Positions 8,513 through 17,395 of a stretch of 64,000 nucleotides of DNA are shown here, one piece after another. Location of the stretch: NCBI RefSeq assembly GCF_017352135.1, contig NZ_CP071455.1, positions 186,001 through 250,000 on the forward strand, written 5' to 3'. The stretch is from Rhizobium lentis. GTDB taxonomy: Bacteria; Pseudomonadota; Alphaproteobacteria; Rhizobiales; Rhizobiaceae. Made by a program: the position numbers and the translations under genes. Below the pieces are notes generated by a model. The model was given only the letters and a program-made list of their open reading frames with translations, searched no databases and had not been told where the DNA came from. Positions within the stretch are counted from its first letter, which is position 1. Every line of letters starts with the position of its first letter.

Positions 8513-10058
8513 GGGGCAGAGTCCTTCATGGCGTGGGTGGAAAACAGGCGCGCATCCATCTGTTTCAGCTGGTCCGACACCGCGACGCCCTTCGGCAGGC
8601 GGTCGAGAACGTGGGCGGCGAGATCGATGCCGGGGGCAAACTCCGTCAGCGTCAGGCAGCCGTCGATCACCTGAAAGACCGCCCGCTCGGTGAAGACGAG
8701 CTGTGTCTGCCCTTCCGGCGCAAAGGCCGGGCTCGAACTGATCTGGTCGACGTGGTCGACGATCTTGCAAACTCTGCCGTCCCGGATGATGTCGAGCCTG
8801 CCGTCGGCAACCGCAATTTCCGCGCCGCCGGCCGAAAACGCGCCGAGATAGACAACACGCCTCGCTGTCTGCGAGATATTGGTGAAGCCACCGACGCCAA
8901 CGAGGGAGTTGTTGAAGCGGCTGACATTGACCGCACCGTACCTATCCACCTCGGCCATGCCGAGAAAGGCGATATCGAGGCCGCCGCCGTCATAAAAATC
9001 GAACTGTGAAGCCTGTGGGACGATCGCGGTCGGATTGACGCAGCGCCGAAGGACAGTTCCTCGGCCGGTACGCCGCCGATGACGCCGGATTCGATCGTCA
9101 CCGTATAATCGTCAAATCCCTCTTCGCTGGCGATACGGCCGATCCCGGCGGCAATGCCGATGCCGAGGTTGATCGTCGGGCGATGGAGCGGCGCCAGCTC
9201 CAGGAAGGCGCGGCGCTGGATAATCTTATCGGCCGACAGCGGCGCCGGCTGCAGACGGCTCACCGCCATCCGGACGCGCCCCGTATAGGCGATATTGTCC
9301 GTCTCGGCGAAACTGACGCCGTGCTGGGCCGGATTTTCGCAGACGACAACATAATCGACCAGCGCCGCCGGGATGCGAACATCGCCCGGCGGCAGTGAGC
9401 CGCGCTCGGCAATCCGCTTGACCTGCACGATGACGATACCGCCGGAATTTCGGCCTGCCTGCGCCATGGCAAGCACGTCGAGGGGAAAGGCTTCGTCCTC
9501 GAGGGTGATATTGCCATCTTCGTCGGCCGTCGTACCGCGCAAAAGCACGCAGTCGAGCGGCATCGAGGGATAGAGCAGCCATTCCTTGCCGCGCAACGAC
9601 ACACGCTCGACAAGCGCGCGTGGCGTCGTCGCATTCATGCGGCCGCCGCCATGCAGCGGATCCATGAAAGAACCGAGCCCGATATGGGTGATCACCCCAG
9701 GCTGACCGGCGGCAATCGCTCGATAGAGCTGGGCGATAACGCCTTGCGGCCAGCAATGCGCTTCGATCTTTTCCTCGATCGCCAGCCTGCCAAGGCGCGG
9801 CGTTCCCCGCCAGCCCCCGGCGATCACGCAGGCGACGAGGCCTTCATAGCCAAAATGCCCCATGCCGCGCGTATGACGATCGCCCGTGCTGGCAGCAAAC
9901 AAAAGTGTCAGATTGCGGGGTTTTCCAGAGGCGACGAAACGCTCCTCCACCGCTGCCGTGATGGCCTCGGGATGGCAGCATCCTCCAAAACCCGAAGCAG
10001 CGACAGTCATCCCGTCTTCGAGGAGATCCGCAGCTTGCTGTGAAGAGATGACCCGCAT
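8509..10058 (-). pseudogene. family I acyl-CoA transferase (fused subunits), single frameshift
   Basis: The first gene of the long operon encodes a fused alpha-beta CoA-transferase of about 516 residues, like acetate/propionate CoA-transferase YdiF. The N-terminal half begins MRVISSQQAADLLEDGMTVA, with SGFGGCCHPEA nearby. The second half carries the active-site block TIESGVIGGVPAEELSFGAA, with the catalytic Glu. Reading must change frame near 9040, where one base appears missing, and continues as NPTAIVPQASQFDFYDGG and then NVSRFNNSLVGVGGF to the stop at 8509. Both halves are well conserved, so this is either a sequence error or a very recent mutation. A GTG at 10076 is an alternative start. 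The stop overlaps the SDR start, as elsewhere in the operon. Confidence 0.85.
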
Positions 10059-10080
10059 GACGATCTTTGTTTCCACCCAA

Positions 10081-10094
10081 CCTGTATATACAGG
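10081..10094. promoter_or_regulatory. HutC-type operator palindrome CCTGTATATACAGG
   Basis: A perfect 14-base palindrome with core TGTA-TA-TACA lies 22 bases upstream of the CoA-transferase ATG. The HutC repressor of histidine-utilisation operons is known to bind TGTA-N2-TACA. The operon it precedes encodes a HutC-like GntR protein, so autoregulation is likely. It sits where it would overlap the transcription start or promoter. The binding itself is inferred. Confidence 0.75.
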
Positions 10095-10158
10095 CTAGCC
10101 GCCGATCGTTTGGAAGGCAACCGGAATCTTTGCCGGTATTTTGGGCAAATCGCCTCGA

Positions 10159-11184
10159 TCAGCCGATGTCAAGCAGCCCCATCAAGCAAAGCCCAAGAGC
10201 CGCCAGAGCCAACAGTGACAGCGCCGCCGCTGCAAGGATCCGGCCGCCGGTACGGGCGACGGATCTCACATCGACGGAGAGGCCTAACGCGGCCATGGCG
10301 GTGACGGTGAAAGCGGCGGAGACAGCCGACATCCCGGTCAGCAGCGGCGCCGGGATCGCGTCAAAGGAGCGAAGCGTCGCCATGGCTGCAAAACCGAGGA
10401 TGAACCATGGCAGGAGATGGCGGAGATTGACTGCGGAGCCAGTGGCACGGCGGCCATGAAGTGCGCCGAGCACAAGAATAACGGGTCCGAGCATCATCAC
10501 GCGGATCAGTTTGACGAGCGTGCCAACCTGGGTGCTGACGGCGCCTGCAGAGGCTGTGGCTGCCAATACCTGCGGCACGGCATAGGCTGTCAGCCCTGCG
10601 AAGACGCCATATTGTACGGTGCTGAGGCCCAGGAGCAGATGCAGAAGCGGCAGCGCCAGCACCGCACCAACGCCTAGCAACGCGGTAAAGGCTATCGAGG
10701 CAGCGATATCGTCGGGTTTGGCGCCGATGACAGGGGCTGCAGCGGCAATCGCAGAATTGCCGCAGATCGAGTTGCCGCACGCAACCAAGGTCGCTTGGCC
10801 CGTCGACAGCCCCAATAGCCGCCCGATCAGAAAGCTGCCGGCCAGGGACAGAGCAACCAGGACGGCAATTCCGCAGACCAGCGGCAATCCGGCCTGCCGG
10901 ATGGCAGCCGCGCTGAGCGAAGCGCCCAGCAACACGACGGCAATCTCGAGCAGCGTCTTGGCGGCGAAGTGAATGCCTGGCGTGAAACTCTGCGGAAGAC
11001 GGACCGAGGAGCGCACGGCAATGCCGATCAGAATGGCCAGCACGAGGCTCTCGATCCAGTGCGCGCCGAAAATCACTAGCTGCAACCGCTCGAGCAACTG
11101 CGCCATGAGCGTGACTGCCGCGCAAAGGAAAAGGCCCGGCAGGACAGCAGGAAGCGACGGGGAACGTGAAACGGAAACGAGCAT
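10159..11184 (-). CDS. YeiH/UPF0324 family putative sulfate exporter
   Basis: A 341-residue integral membrane protein with about ten hydrophobic segments, matching the YeiH (UPF0324) family. The family block ATLVACGNSICGNSAIAAAAP is followed by VIGAKPDDIAASIAFTALLG, both strongly characteristic. I chose the ATG at 11184, preceded by AAGG, over a start 18 codons earlier with poor family likeness. It is divergent from a LysR regulator, the usual arrangement with YeiE/CmbR-type regulators. Family members are annotated as sulfate or sulfite exporters, but evidence for the substrate is thin. Confidence 0.9.
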   Translation of the reverse strand: MLVSVSRSPSLPAVLPGLFLCAAVTLMAQLLERLQLVIFGAHWIESLVLAILIGIAVRSSVRLPQSFTPGIHFAAKTLLEIAVVLLGASLSAAAIRQAGLPLVCGIAVLVALSLAGSFLIGRLLGLSTGQATLVACGNSICGNSAIAAAAPVIGAKPDDIAASIAFTALLGVGAVLALPLLHLLLGLSTVQYGVFAGLTAYAVPQVLAATASAGAVSTQVGTLVKLIRVMMLGPVILVLGALHGRRATGSAVNLRHLLPWFILGFAAMATLRSFDAIPAPLLTGMSAVSAAFTVTAMAALGLSVDVRSVARTGGRILAAAALSLLALAALGLCLMGLLDIG

Positions 11185-11284
11185 CGGCGAGACCTTGCGG
11201 AATGCTTCACTCTCCCATAGCCAATTGTCGGATTCCATTGAATAGTTTAGGATGGTTCATTCGGTTAAATCGAACGATTGTATC

Positions 11285-12208
11285 ATGACCTTCGAACAGC
11301 TCTCCATCTTCATCGCGGTTGCGGAACGCGAGCACCTGACCAACGCCGCCTCGGCGATCGGCCTCACGCCATCAGCCGTCAGTTCGGCCATCCGCAATCT
11401 CGAGGCCTCCTATGGCGTCGAGCTTTTTCACCGTGTTGGACGCCGCATAGAGCTGACATATGAAGGGCGGGTGTTTCTGGGGGAGGCAAGAGCCACACTC
11501 GCGCGCGCAAAAGCCGCAGCCCTCGTCTTGTCCGATCTCGGTGGGCTGCAAAAGGGTGAGCTCGTTGTCTTTGCCAGCCAGACGATCGCAAGCTATTGGC
11601 TGCCAGCGATGCTGATGCGTTTCAAGACCCGCTATCCGGGCATCGAGCTGAAGCTGATGATTGGCAATACCGCCACGGCGGCAAAAGCGGTTCTCGATGG
11701 ATTGGCGGAAGTCGGTTTTGTCGAAGGCAGCGTTGATGAGCCGGCGCTGAATGTTCAGCCGCTTGCCGAGGACGAACTCCTTGTCGTCGTCGGTCCGCGC
11801 CATCCCTGGGCGCGTGGCAAGCCGATCGCTCCGGCGGAGCTGGTTTCGGGCACGAAATGGGTCATGCGGGAAAAAGGGTCCGGAACCCGGTCGGCTTTCG
11901 AGGCGGCGATTTCAAATCTCGGCATTGGCGCCGGAGATCTGAATGTCGCGCTTGAGCTGCCATCGAACGAAGCCGTCATATCGGCAGCTAGAGAAGGCCT
12001 CTGCGCAACGGTCGTTTCCGGCGCCGTGGCCGCGCCGCTCTTGACGCAGGGGCTATTGGTAAAGGCGCGCTTTCCTTTGCCGTCCCGCCAGTTCGCAATC
12101 CTGCGGCACAAACAAAGACACTCCAGCCGTGCCTCGTTGGCGCTGCAAACGATTTGCCGCGAGGACAAAGCTGCCGAAGTCCAATACCGGGATGACTGGA
12201 CGCTTTAA
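11285..12208 (+). CDS. LysR family regulator (YeiE-like)
   Basis: A 307-residue LysR-type regulator. The N-terminal helix-turn-helix is MTFEQLSIFIAVAEREHLT then AASAIGLTPSAVSSAIRNLE. A type 2 periplasmic-binding effector domain follows (GELVVFASQTIASYWLP, GLAEVGFVEGSV). The ATG chosen is the one aligned with the family N-terminus; eleven in-frame codons upstream are less likely to be translated. It is divergent from the yeiH-like exporter, with about 100 bases between their starts, and probably regulates it. The nearest-looking relatives are YeiE/CysL-type regulators of sulfur genes. Confidence 0.92.
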   Translation: MTFEQLSIFIAVAEREHLTNAASAIGLTPSAVSSAIRNLEASYGVELFHRVGRRIELTYEGRVFLGEARATLARAKAAALVLSDLGGLQKGELVVFASQTIASYWLPAMLMRFKTRYPGIELKLMIGNTATAAKAVLDGLAEVGFVEGSVDEPALNVQPLAEDELLVVVGPRHPWARGKPIAPAELVSGTKWVMREKGSGTRSAFEAAISNLGIGAGDLNVALELPSNEAVISAAREGLCATVVSGAVAAPLLTQGLLVKARFPLPSRQFAILRHKQRHSSRASLALQTICREDKAAEVQYRDDWTL

Positions 12209-12542
12209 TCGAGAGCAGTTCAGTTTTCAACGCACACAAATGGGGATGCATTCAATTGCGGGAGCGGTTCGGTCAGGATAGCGCTCCGTTTGGATGCGTC
12301 GCTGACGATTACACAGGCTGGAATACTGAACACGCTGAGGCATCTCCCGTTGCGTTCAACTTGACCGGCCAAATTTGGCAAACACAGCGCGTGGTCAGGC
12401 ATCCTGGATGCGGTCGCTCGCCATACCATCTATGCCAAACTCAAAATGCGGGCGCTTCAAACTGATGGTTGACATCGGCAGCGTTAAGGCCGAAGCGGCA
12501 GCTGGCCGCGCACGCGCGGCCGTGTTTGCGAGGATGCGAAAG
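12209..12542. other. 334-base region without a recognised gene
   Basis: No coding sequence with convincing composition was found on either strand between the lysR stop and the EamA gene. It holds a GC-rich inverted repeat at 12504-12521 (arms GGCCGCGC/GCGCGGCC, two-base loop) just before the next gene's start. This could be a 5' leader structure. No promoter could be called with confidence. Confidence 0.5.
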
Positions 12543-13460
12543 ATGAACACCAAGACGGCCGCAGCCAATGCCGGCAACCTGATTCTGACCGGCGTTGTGC
12601 TGATGCTGCTCGGCGATCTGCTCTTTGCGCTGAACGATGCGATGGGCAAATGGCTTGTGGCGAGCTTTGCCGTTGGCCAGGTGCTGGTGATCCGCTCGGT
12701 CGGGGCGTTCATCGTGCTCGGGCCTATGATCGCACGGCAAGGGCCGATGGCCTTGTTCCGCGTCGAGCAGAAGTGTCTTCAGTTCATGCGGGTCGCCATG
12801 GCGACCGGCGACGTCGCCCTGTTCTACGCGGCCGTCGCCTATCTGCCGCTTGCCGACGTCATGACCTTCTACATGGCAGGGCCGATCTACATTGCTGCGC
12901 TCTCGCATTTCTTTCTCGGCGAAAAGATCGGCTGGCGCCGGTGGCTTGCCGTTCTGGTCGGCTTCGCCGGCGTCGTCATTGCGCTTCGTCCCTCCACCGC
13001 GATGCTGTCGCTTCCGTCCTTCTTCGGTCTCGCCGGCAGCTTTGCCTTCGCGCTGTCGCTCGTCATGAGCCGCTATCTGCGCTCGACGAGCGACACGACT
13101 CTGGTGACATGGCAGACGGTCGCCGCCCTCGTCACGGGCGTTGTATTGAGCGTCGGTCATTGGCAGCCGGCAACGCCCATCGATTGGGCTGGCATGCTGC
13201 TGCTTGGGATCGTCGCCACCTGCGCGCATCTGCTCATCACCCGCTCGCTGAAGCTCGCACCGGCATCGCTGCTGGCGCCGCTGCAATATACGCTGCTGCT
13301 GTGGGCGATCGTGCTCGGCTACATCTTCTTTAACGATATTCCCGACACGCAGATCGTCATCGGCGCCGCCATCATCGTCTTTGCCGGGCTCTTCATCTTC
13401 CATCGGAAGAACCTGAAAGAGACAATTCCGGCCGAAGCCGTACCGCCGGACGGACATTGA
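12543..13460 (+). CDS. EamA/DMT family transporter (RhaT/YdcZ type)
   Basis: A 305-residue inner-membrane protein with ten predicted helices in two EamA repeats. The first repeat begins LTGVVLMLLGDLLFALNDAM, and YLPLADVMTFYMAGPIYIAA is a strong drug/metabolite-transporter block; the second repeat contains LKLAPASLLAPLQYTLLLW. It ends with a basic tail (FHRKNLKE). The start fits the family length; an open frame extends 56 codons further upstream but without family likeness. It is convergent with the DUF763 gene, three bases apart. Substrate unknown; many homologues export amino acids or metabolites. Confidence 0.9.
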   Translation: MNTKTAAANAGNLILTGVVLMLLGDLLFALNDAMGKWLVASFAVGQVLVIRSVGAFIVLGPMIARQGPMALFRVEQKCLQFMRVAMATGDVALFYAAVAYLPLADVMTFYMAGPIYIAALSHFFLGEKIGWRRWLAVLVGFAGVVIALRPSTAMLSLPSFFGLAGSFAFALSLVMSRYLRSTSDTTLVTWQTVAALVTGVVLSVGHWQPATPIDWAGMLLLGIVATCAHLLITRSLKLAPASLLAPLQYTLLLWAIVLGYIFFNDIPDTQIVIGAAIIVFAGLFIFHRKNLKETIPAEAVPPDGH

Positions 13461-13463
13461 GGA

Positions 13464-14717
13464 CTATGTGTCGGCGGCCACCGTCGGCGGCTCCCAGCCG
13501 AACACGCTGCGGCCGCCGAAATCGGCGGAGTGGTGGAATTCGCCGGCGATGATCTCCTTGAGGTCAGGACCGGTTACGTAGCGTTCCATCTGCCTGGACT
13601 GGTCGTCGAGGCGCCGCAGCGCCTGCAGCTCCTCCTCTCGCCCGAGCTTGCCCTTCTGCACCGCCGACTTCATCACGGCGATCGTCTCGTCATAGACCTT
13701 GAGCGGGACCGGAAAAGGATGGCGATCCTTGCCGCCATGGGCGATCGAAAATCGCGCCGGGTCGGAAAAGCGGCAGGGCGCGCCGTGGACGACTTCCGCA
13801 ACCATCGCCAAGGCCTTCACCGTGCGGGCACCGACACCTGGAACGAGCAACAGCTCCTGGAAATCCGCGGGCCCGCGGTTGGCGGCGGCAGCCAGATTGC
13901 CATGCAGGCGCCGCATGTTGACATCGCTCTCGCGAACGTCGTGATGGGCGGGCATGATCAGGTGCGGCAGCATCGGCTGTTCGGCCGGCTCCGGGACCGG
14001 CTCCTCGGCACGCAGCAACGCGGCCGCCTCGCGAATGATCCCGTCGGGACCGAGGGTGGCCAGCAGATCGAGCTGGCCGCGCCGCGAGCGCTCGGCGCGC
14101 CGGTCGGCGAGATTGACGATCTCACCCTGGCTCCTGCCCTCGATCGCCGCATGCGGCGAATCGACAAAACTCTCCAGTCCCTCCGACAGCCAATGATACC
14201 GGCGGGCCTGCCGCCTGTCGCCATTCATGCCTTGCTGCACGACCACCCAGTGGCCGTCATCGGCGACGATGAAGCCGTGGAGATAGAGGTCGAAGCCGTC
14301 CTGGAGGGCGGCGCTGTCGACCTTGGCGATGAGGCGGCTCGTTGTTGCCAGCCCCTCGCCGTCGAGGCCGACGCGCTCGCCGATCCAGACGAGCTCCTGC
14401 GGCGTTTTGCGCGAATGCGCACCACGGCCGCCGCAGACATGTAGGCCGAGCTCGCCGGCACGCGGCTTCAGTCCTCGCTTGAGGGCTCCAAGAACGCTGG
14501 TGGTAATGCCGGAGGAATGCCAGTCCATGCCCATGACCGCGCCGAAGGACTGGAACCAGAAAGGGTGAGCAAGCCGGCGCAGGAATTCGTCGCGGCCGTA
14601 ATGATGAACGATCGCCTCGGTGATCAGCGTGCCGAGCCGCGTCATCCGGTCGCCGAGCCAGTGCGGCACGCGTCCGCCGTGAAGGGGAAGATCGGCACTG
14701 CCTGCTCGTTGTGACAT
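13464..14717 (-). CDS. DUF763 domain protein
   Basis: A 417-residue cytoplasmic protein of the DUF763 family. The N-terminus SADLPLHGGRVPHWLGDRM matches the family opening, and later blocks are HPFWFQSFGAVMGMDWHSSG, VCGGRGAHSRKTP and QELLLVPGVGARTVKALAM. The last is a helix-hairpin-helix-like motif, so DNA contact is possible. The ATG at 14717 is chosen because the longer open frame runs into the divergent phospholipase D gene. The function of this family is not established. The gene has its own upstream region of 108 bases shared with the phospholipase D promoter. Confidence 0.88.
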   Translation of the reverse strand: MSQRAGSADLPLHGGRVPHWLGDRMTRLGTLITEAIVHHYGRDEFLRRLAHPFWFQSFGAVMGMDWHSSGITTSVLGALKRGLKPRAGELGLHVCGGRGAHSRKTPQELVWIGERVGLDGEGLATTSRLIAKVDSAALQDGFDLYLHGFIVADDGHWVVVQQGMNGDRRQARRYHWLSEGLESFVDSPHAAIEGRSQGEIVNLADRRAERSRRGQLDLLATLGPDGIIREAAALLRAEEPVPEPAEQPMLPHLIMPAHHDVRESDVNMRRLHGNLAAAANRGPADFQELLLVPGVGARTVKALAMVAEVVHGAPCRFSDPARFSIAHGGKDRHPFPVPLKVYDETIAVMKSAVQKGKLGREEELQALRRLDDQSRQMERYVTGPDLKEIIAGEFHHSADFGGRSVFGWEPPTVAADT

Positions 14718-14772
14718 TGCTCTTCCTATACTCGCTGCGCCGGCGCATTTCGACAGCAGCGCCCTGCGATCG

Positions 14773-14797
14773 GGAACCCTGTTAAATTCCAGGCGTT
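14773..14797 (+). promoter_or_regulatory. EcfG-type promoter GGAAC-N16-CGTT
   Basis: An exact GGAAC, a 16-base spacer and CGTT match the general stress (EcfG/RpoE2/RpoE4) promoter of rhizobia. It lies 28 bases upstream of the phospholipase D ATG on the same strand. The position is right for a transcription start about 10 bases before the ribosome site. Assignment is by motif only. Confidence 0.75.
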
Positions 14798-14825
14798 TGC
14801 TTTCAGTCAAACGGCCGAGGCAACC

Positions 14826-16340
14826 ATGACCGCATTCGAAACCATCTCCAATCAACCGTACCTGACCCGAACAAAAGCGCAACATCCGGATGGCGAAAAA
14901 GCGGGATGTGCGGCATTGCGTCTCCAAGGACGCGCAGAAAAAACCGCCTTTCTGATCAACGGCAATAGATATTTCGCCGAAGTCTCGCGGGCGCTGCGGC
15001 AGGCGCGACGCACTGTCTGGATCATTGGATGGGATTTCCATCCCAATATTCGGATGGAACCGGAAAAGTCGGACGAAACCTTGGCCGATCTGCTGCATGC
15101 TCTGGCAGCAGAAAATCCCGAACTCGAAATACGCATTCTTGTCTGGGCGCTCGGACCGATCTACTCGGGCAAATCGATAGATCTGCTTCGGAAGAAGAAT
15201 TTCCCCAGGAATGCCAGGATCGATCTGCGTTTCGATCTTCAAGGGGCGCTACGCGGCTGTCATCATCAAAAGCTTGTCTGCATCGACGACGCCGTCGCCT
15301 TCACCGGGGGTATCGACCTGACGTCACGCCGATGGGATACCAGACGCCACCGCGCCAAGGACAGGCTGCGGCGCGATCCGGAGGGAGCCCCTTACGATCC
15401 GTTGCATGATGTGCAAGCGATGGTCACGGGCGATGCCGCCCGGCTGATCGGCGATATCGCCAGGCAGCGCTGGGAAAACGCCACCGGCGAAAAGCACCTG
15501 CCGCCCGCCGAAAGCATGCCCTTCGCCTGGCCGGACGATCTTGCCGTTTCGTTGCGGAACATCCCTGTCGGCTTCGCCCTGACGGAGCCGGCGAGCACTT
15601 GGCGCACCGGCATTTGTGACGGTATCGCCTCGACCTTGGACATCGTCTCCCGCGCCCGCCGCCAGCTCTATATCGAGGCGCAGTATCTCGCTTCCTTCCG
15701 CGTCGCCGACGCCATTGCCGCGCGATTGCAGGAAGAGGATGGGCCGGAGGTCGTCGTCATCTGTACGCGCAGCTCTCACGGGCTGATCGAAAAGCTGGTC
15801 ATGGGCAGCAATCGCGATCGAGTGATCCGCCTCCTCAAACGTGCCGATCGCGCCAATCGCCTGCGGGTTTACTATCCCGTCGTGCCCGGGCCGAAAGTGT
15901 CCGGGTCAGCGGCAGACAGCGAGGTGGAGGTGCTTATCCATTCCAAGCTGATGATCGCCGACGATGACGTCGTCCGCATCGGTTCCTCCAATCTCAACCA
16001 TCGCTCGGAAGGGCTTGATTCGGAATGCGATCTGCTGTTCGAGGCTGAAAATCGCGAGCATCGCCAGGCGGTCGCGGATCTGCGCAATCGTCTGCTGGCG
16101 GAGTACCTCGGAACGGCCCCCGCGACCTTTGCCACCGCCTGCGCGCAAAGCGGCTCGATGATCGAGGCGATCGACGCGCTGAACGAGGGCGTTCGCGGAC
16201 TCAGGGAGTTTGCCATTGAGCTGTCGGGCAGCGTCTCGCCGGTCAGAGGCACCGCATTCTTCGACCCGGCCCGGCCGTTTCTGCTCCTACACCGACTGGG
16301 CCTCGGCGCGCTCGTCCGCCTCTTCGTCCGCACCGCGTGA
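14826..16340 (+). CDS. phospholipase D / cardiolipin synthase-like protein (ClsB-like)
   Basis: A 504-residue phospholipase D superfamily enzyme with two HKD motifs. The first is CHHQKLVCIDD with H147, K149 and D154. The second is IHSKLMIADDDVVRIGSSNL, about residues 370-390. Nearby VWIIGWDFHPNIRM and FTGGIDLTSRRWD are typical of the bacterial PLD group. The expected action is phosphatidyl transfer or phosphodiester hydrolysis at the inner membrane; there is no signal peptide. In E. coli, clsB lies with ybhP (EEP) and ybhN; homologues of both lie immediately downstream here. The last 54 bases overlap the 3' end of the convergent ybhN-like gene. An EcfG-type promoter precedes it. Confidence 0.92.
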   Translation: MTAFETISNQPYLTRTKAQHPDGEKAGCAALRLQGRAEKTAFLINGNRYFAEVSRALRQARRTVWIIGWDFHPNIRMEPEKSDETLADLLHALAAENPELEIRILVWALGPIYSGKSIDLLRKKNFPRNARIDLRFDLQGALRGCHHQKLVCIDDAVAFTGGIDLTSRRWDTRRHRAKDRLRRDPEGAPYDPLHDVQAMVTGDAARLIGDIARQRWENATGEKHLPPAESMPFAWPDDLAVSLRNIPVGFALTEPASTWRTGICDGIASTLDIVSRARRQLYIEAQYLASFRVADAIAARLQEEDGPEVVVICTRSSHGLIEKLVMGSNRDRVIRLLKRADRANRLRVYYPVVPGPKVSGSAADSEVEVLIHSKLMIADDDVVRIGSSNLNHRSEGLDSECDLLFEAENREHRQAVADLRNRLLAEYLGTAPATFATACAQSGSMIEAIDALNEGVRGLREFAIELSGSVSPVRGTAFFDPARPFLLLHRLGLGALVRLFVRTA

Positions 16341-17246
16341 TCTGCGGAAAACGAGCTCGCTGATCAGGAGTAGCGTTGCCCCGAGCGCCAGCGGAATGAA
16401 GAAATAGGCGCAACGGAACGCGATCAGCGCCCCGATCGACGCCTCTTGCGGCACGGCATAGGAGACGGTCGCCTCCAGCACGCCGAGACCGCCCGGAACA
16501 TGAGTTGCGAGGATTGCGGAATTGGCGAGCACGTAGGCCGTGACCGATCGGAAGAAGGCAACGTCGCCGAAGGTCGAGAGCATTTGATGCAGGCAGGCGG
16601 ATACGAAGATGAAATTGATCGTCCCGACGCCCACCTGCGCGAGCGCGATCGAAAAGCGCGGCAGCTGAAACGACCAGCGCCAGAGATGCAGCTTGCTGCG
16701 GATGAAAAACGCCAGGCTCGCGTAGACGACGGGCACGATCAGGGCCAGCACCCCGAAGATGCGGGCTCTGGGCGCATCTATGCGCAGCAAACGTGCTGCG
16801 TCACCGGGATTGACGATCAGCGCAAGGCCACCGAGCGTGATGAGCCCGAGCCCCACGGTGACGCCGCAAAACAGGATGATCTTCGCCACATCCTCCGTCG
16901 TCAGCCCCCAGCGCGAGTAGAAGCGATAGCGGAAGGCGCCGCTGCTCAAGCCCGCAAAGCCGATATTGTGGCCGAGCGAAAGGCTGATGAAGGAGGCGAG
17001 CACGATCTTCCGGTAGGGCAAGGTTTTTCCGAGCGAGCGGATCGCCAGAAGGTCGAAACAACTGAGGCAGAGATAGGATGCCGCCGCAAAGGCGAGCGCC
17101 GTGAAGAAGGTGGAAAGCGGAATGCTCCGGACCGATTGGACGATCTCGTCCAGGCTGTAGTTTTGGAAGATTCGATAGAGAAGAAAGACCGCAAGACAAA
17201 GGGCGGCCACGAGCAATCCATTCATGATTATGCTTTTCAGGCTCAT
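16287..17246 (-). CDS. YbhN/LPG-synthase-type membrane protein (UPF0104)
   Basis: A 319-residue polytopic protein resembling YbhN and the membrane domain of lysylphosphatidylglycerol synthase. Typical blocks are SLSLGHNIGFAGLSSGAFRY and RFYSRWGLTTEDVAKIILFC, plus LATHVPGGLGVLEATVSY near the C-terminus. Seven to eight hydrophobic segments are visible. It lacks the cytoplasmic aminoacyl-transferase domain of true MprF. The start at 17246 is chosen since the first membrane segment begins just after it. It is convergent with the phospholipase D gene and overlaps it by 54 bases, and it is divergent from the EEP gene. An EcfG-type promoter sits 46 bases upstream. Confidence 0.88.
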   Translation of the reverse strand: MSLKSIIMNGLLVAALCLAVFLLYRIFQNYSLDEIVQSVRSIPLSTFFTALAFAAASYLCLSCFDLLAIRSLGKTLPYRKIVLASFISLSLGHNIGFAGLSSGAFRYRFYSRWGLTTEDVAKIILFCGVTVGLGLITLGGLALIVNPGDAARLLRIDAPRARIFGVLALIVPVVYASLAFFIRSKLHLWRWSFQLPRFSIALAQVGVGTINFIFVSACLHQMLSTFGDVAFFRSVTAYVLANSAILATHVPGGLGVLEATVSYAVPQEASIGALIAFRCAYFFIPLALGATLLLISELVFRRSRGADEEADERAEAQSV

Positions 17247-17291
17247 CGATCTTCCATCTCCGAGGTGCGAGCGACGGGGCTCGTCTTCCGG

Positions 17292-17316
17292 AACGATCAA
17301 ACGAGTTCTGTGTTCC
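17292..17316 (-). promoter_or_regulatory. EcfG-type promoter for the ybhN-like gene
   Basis: On the minus strand the sequence reads GGAAC, sixteen bases, CGTT, an exact match to the rhizobial general stress consensus. It ends 46 bases before the ATG of the ybhN-like gene. With the copy before the phospholipase D gene it places both lipid-related genes in one proposed regulon. Confidence 0.72.
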
Positions 17317-17395
17317 CAGGAGAGCCGCAGCTTCGCGGCTCTCCATTCCCCAGGGGGCAAGTCCATGCTCCCGGAAACGAGCTTTCAGCGGGCCT

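Noticed and set aside
14718..15242. N-terminal extension of the DUF763 frame
   Set aside because: It runs antisense through the start of the phospholipase D gene and its promoter, and the DUF763 family begins at 14717.
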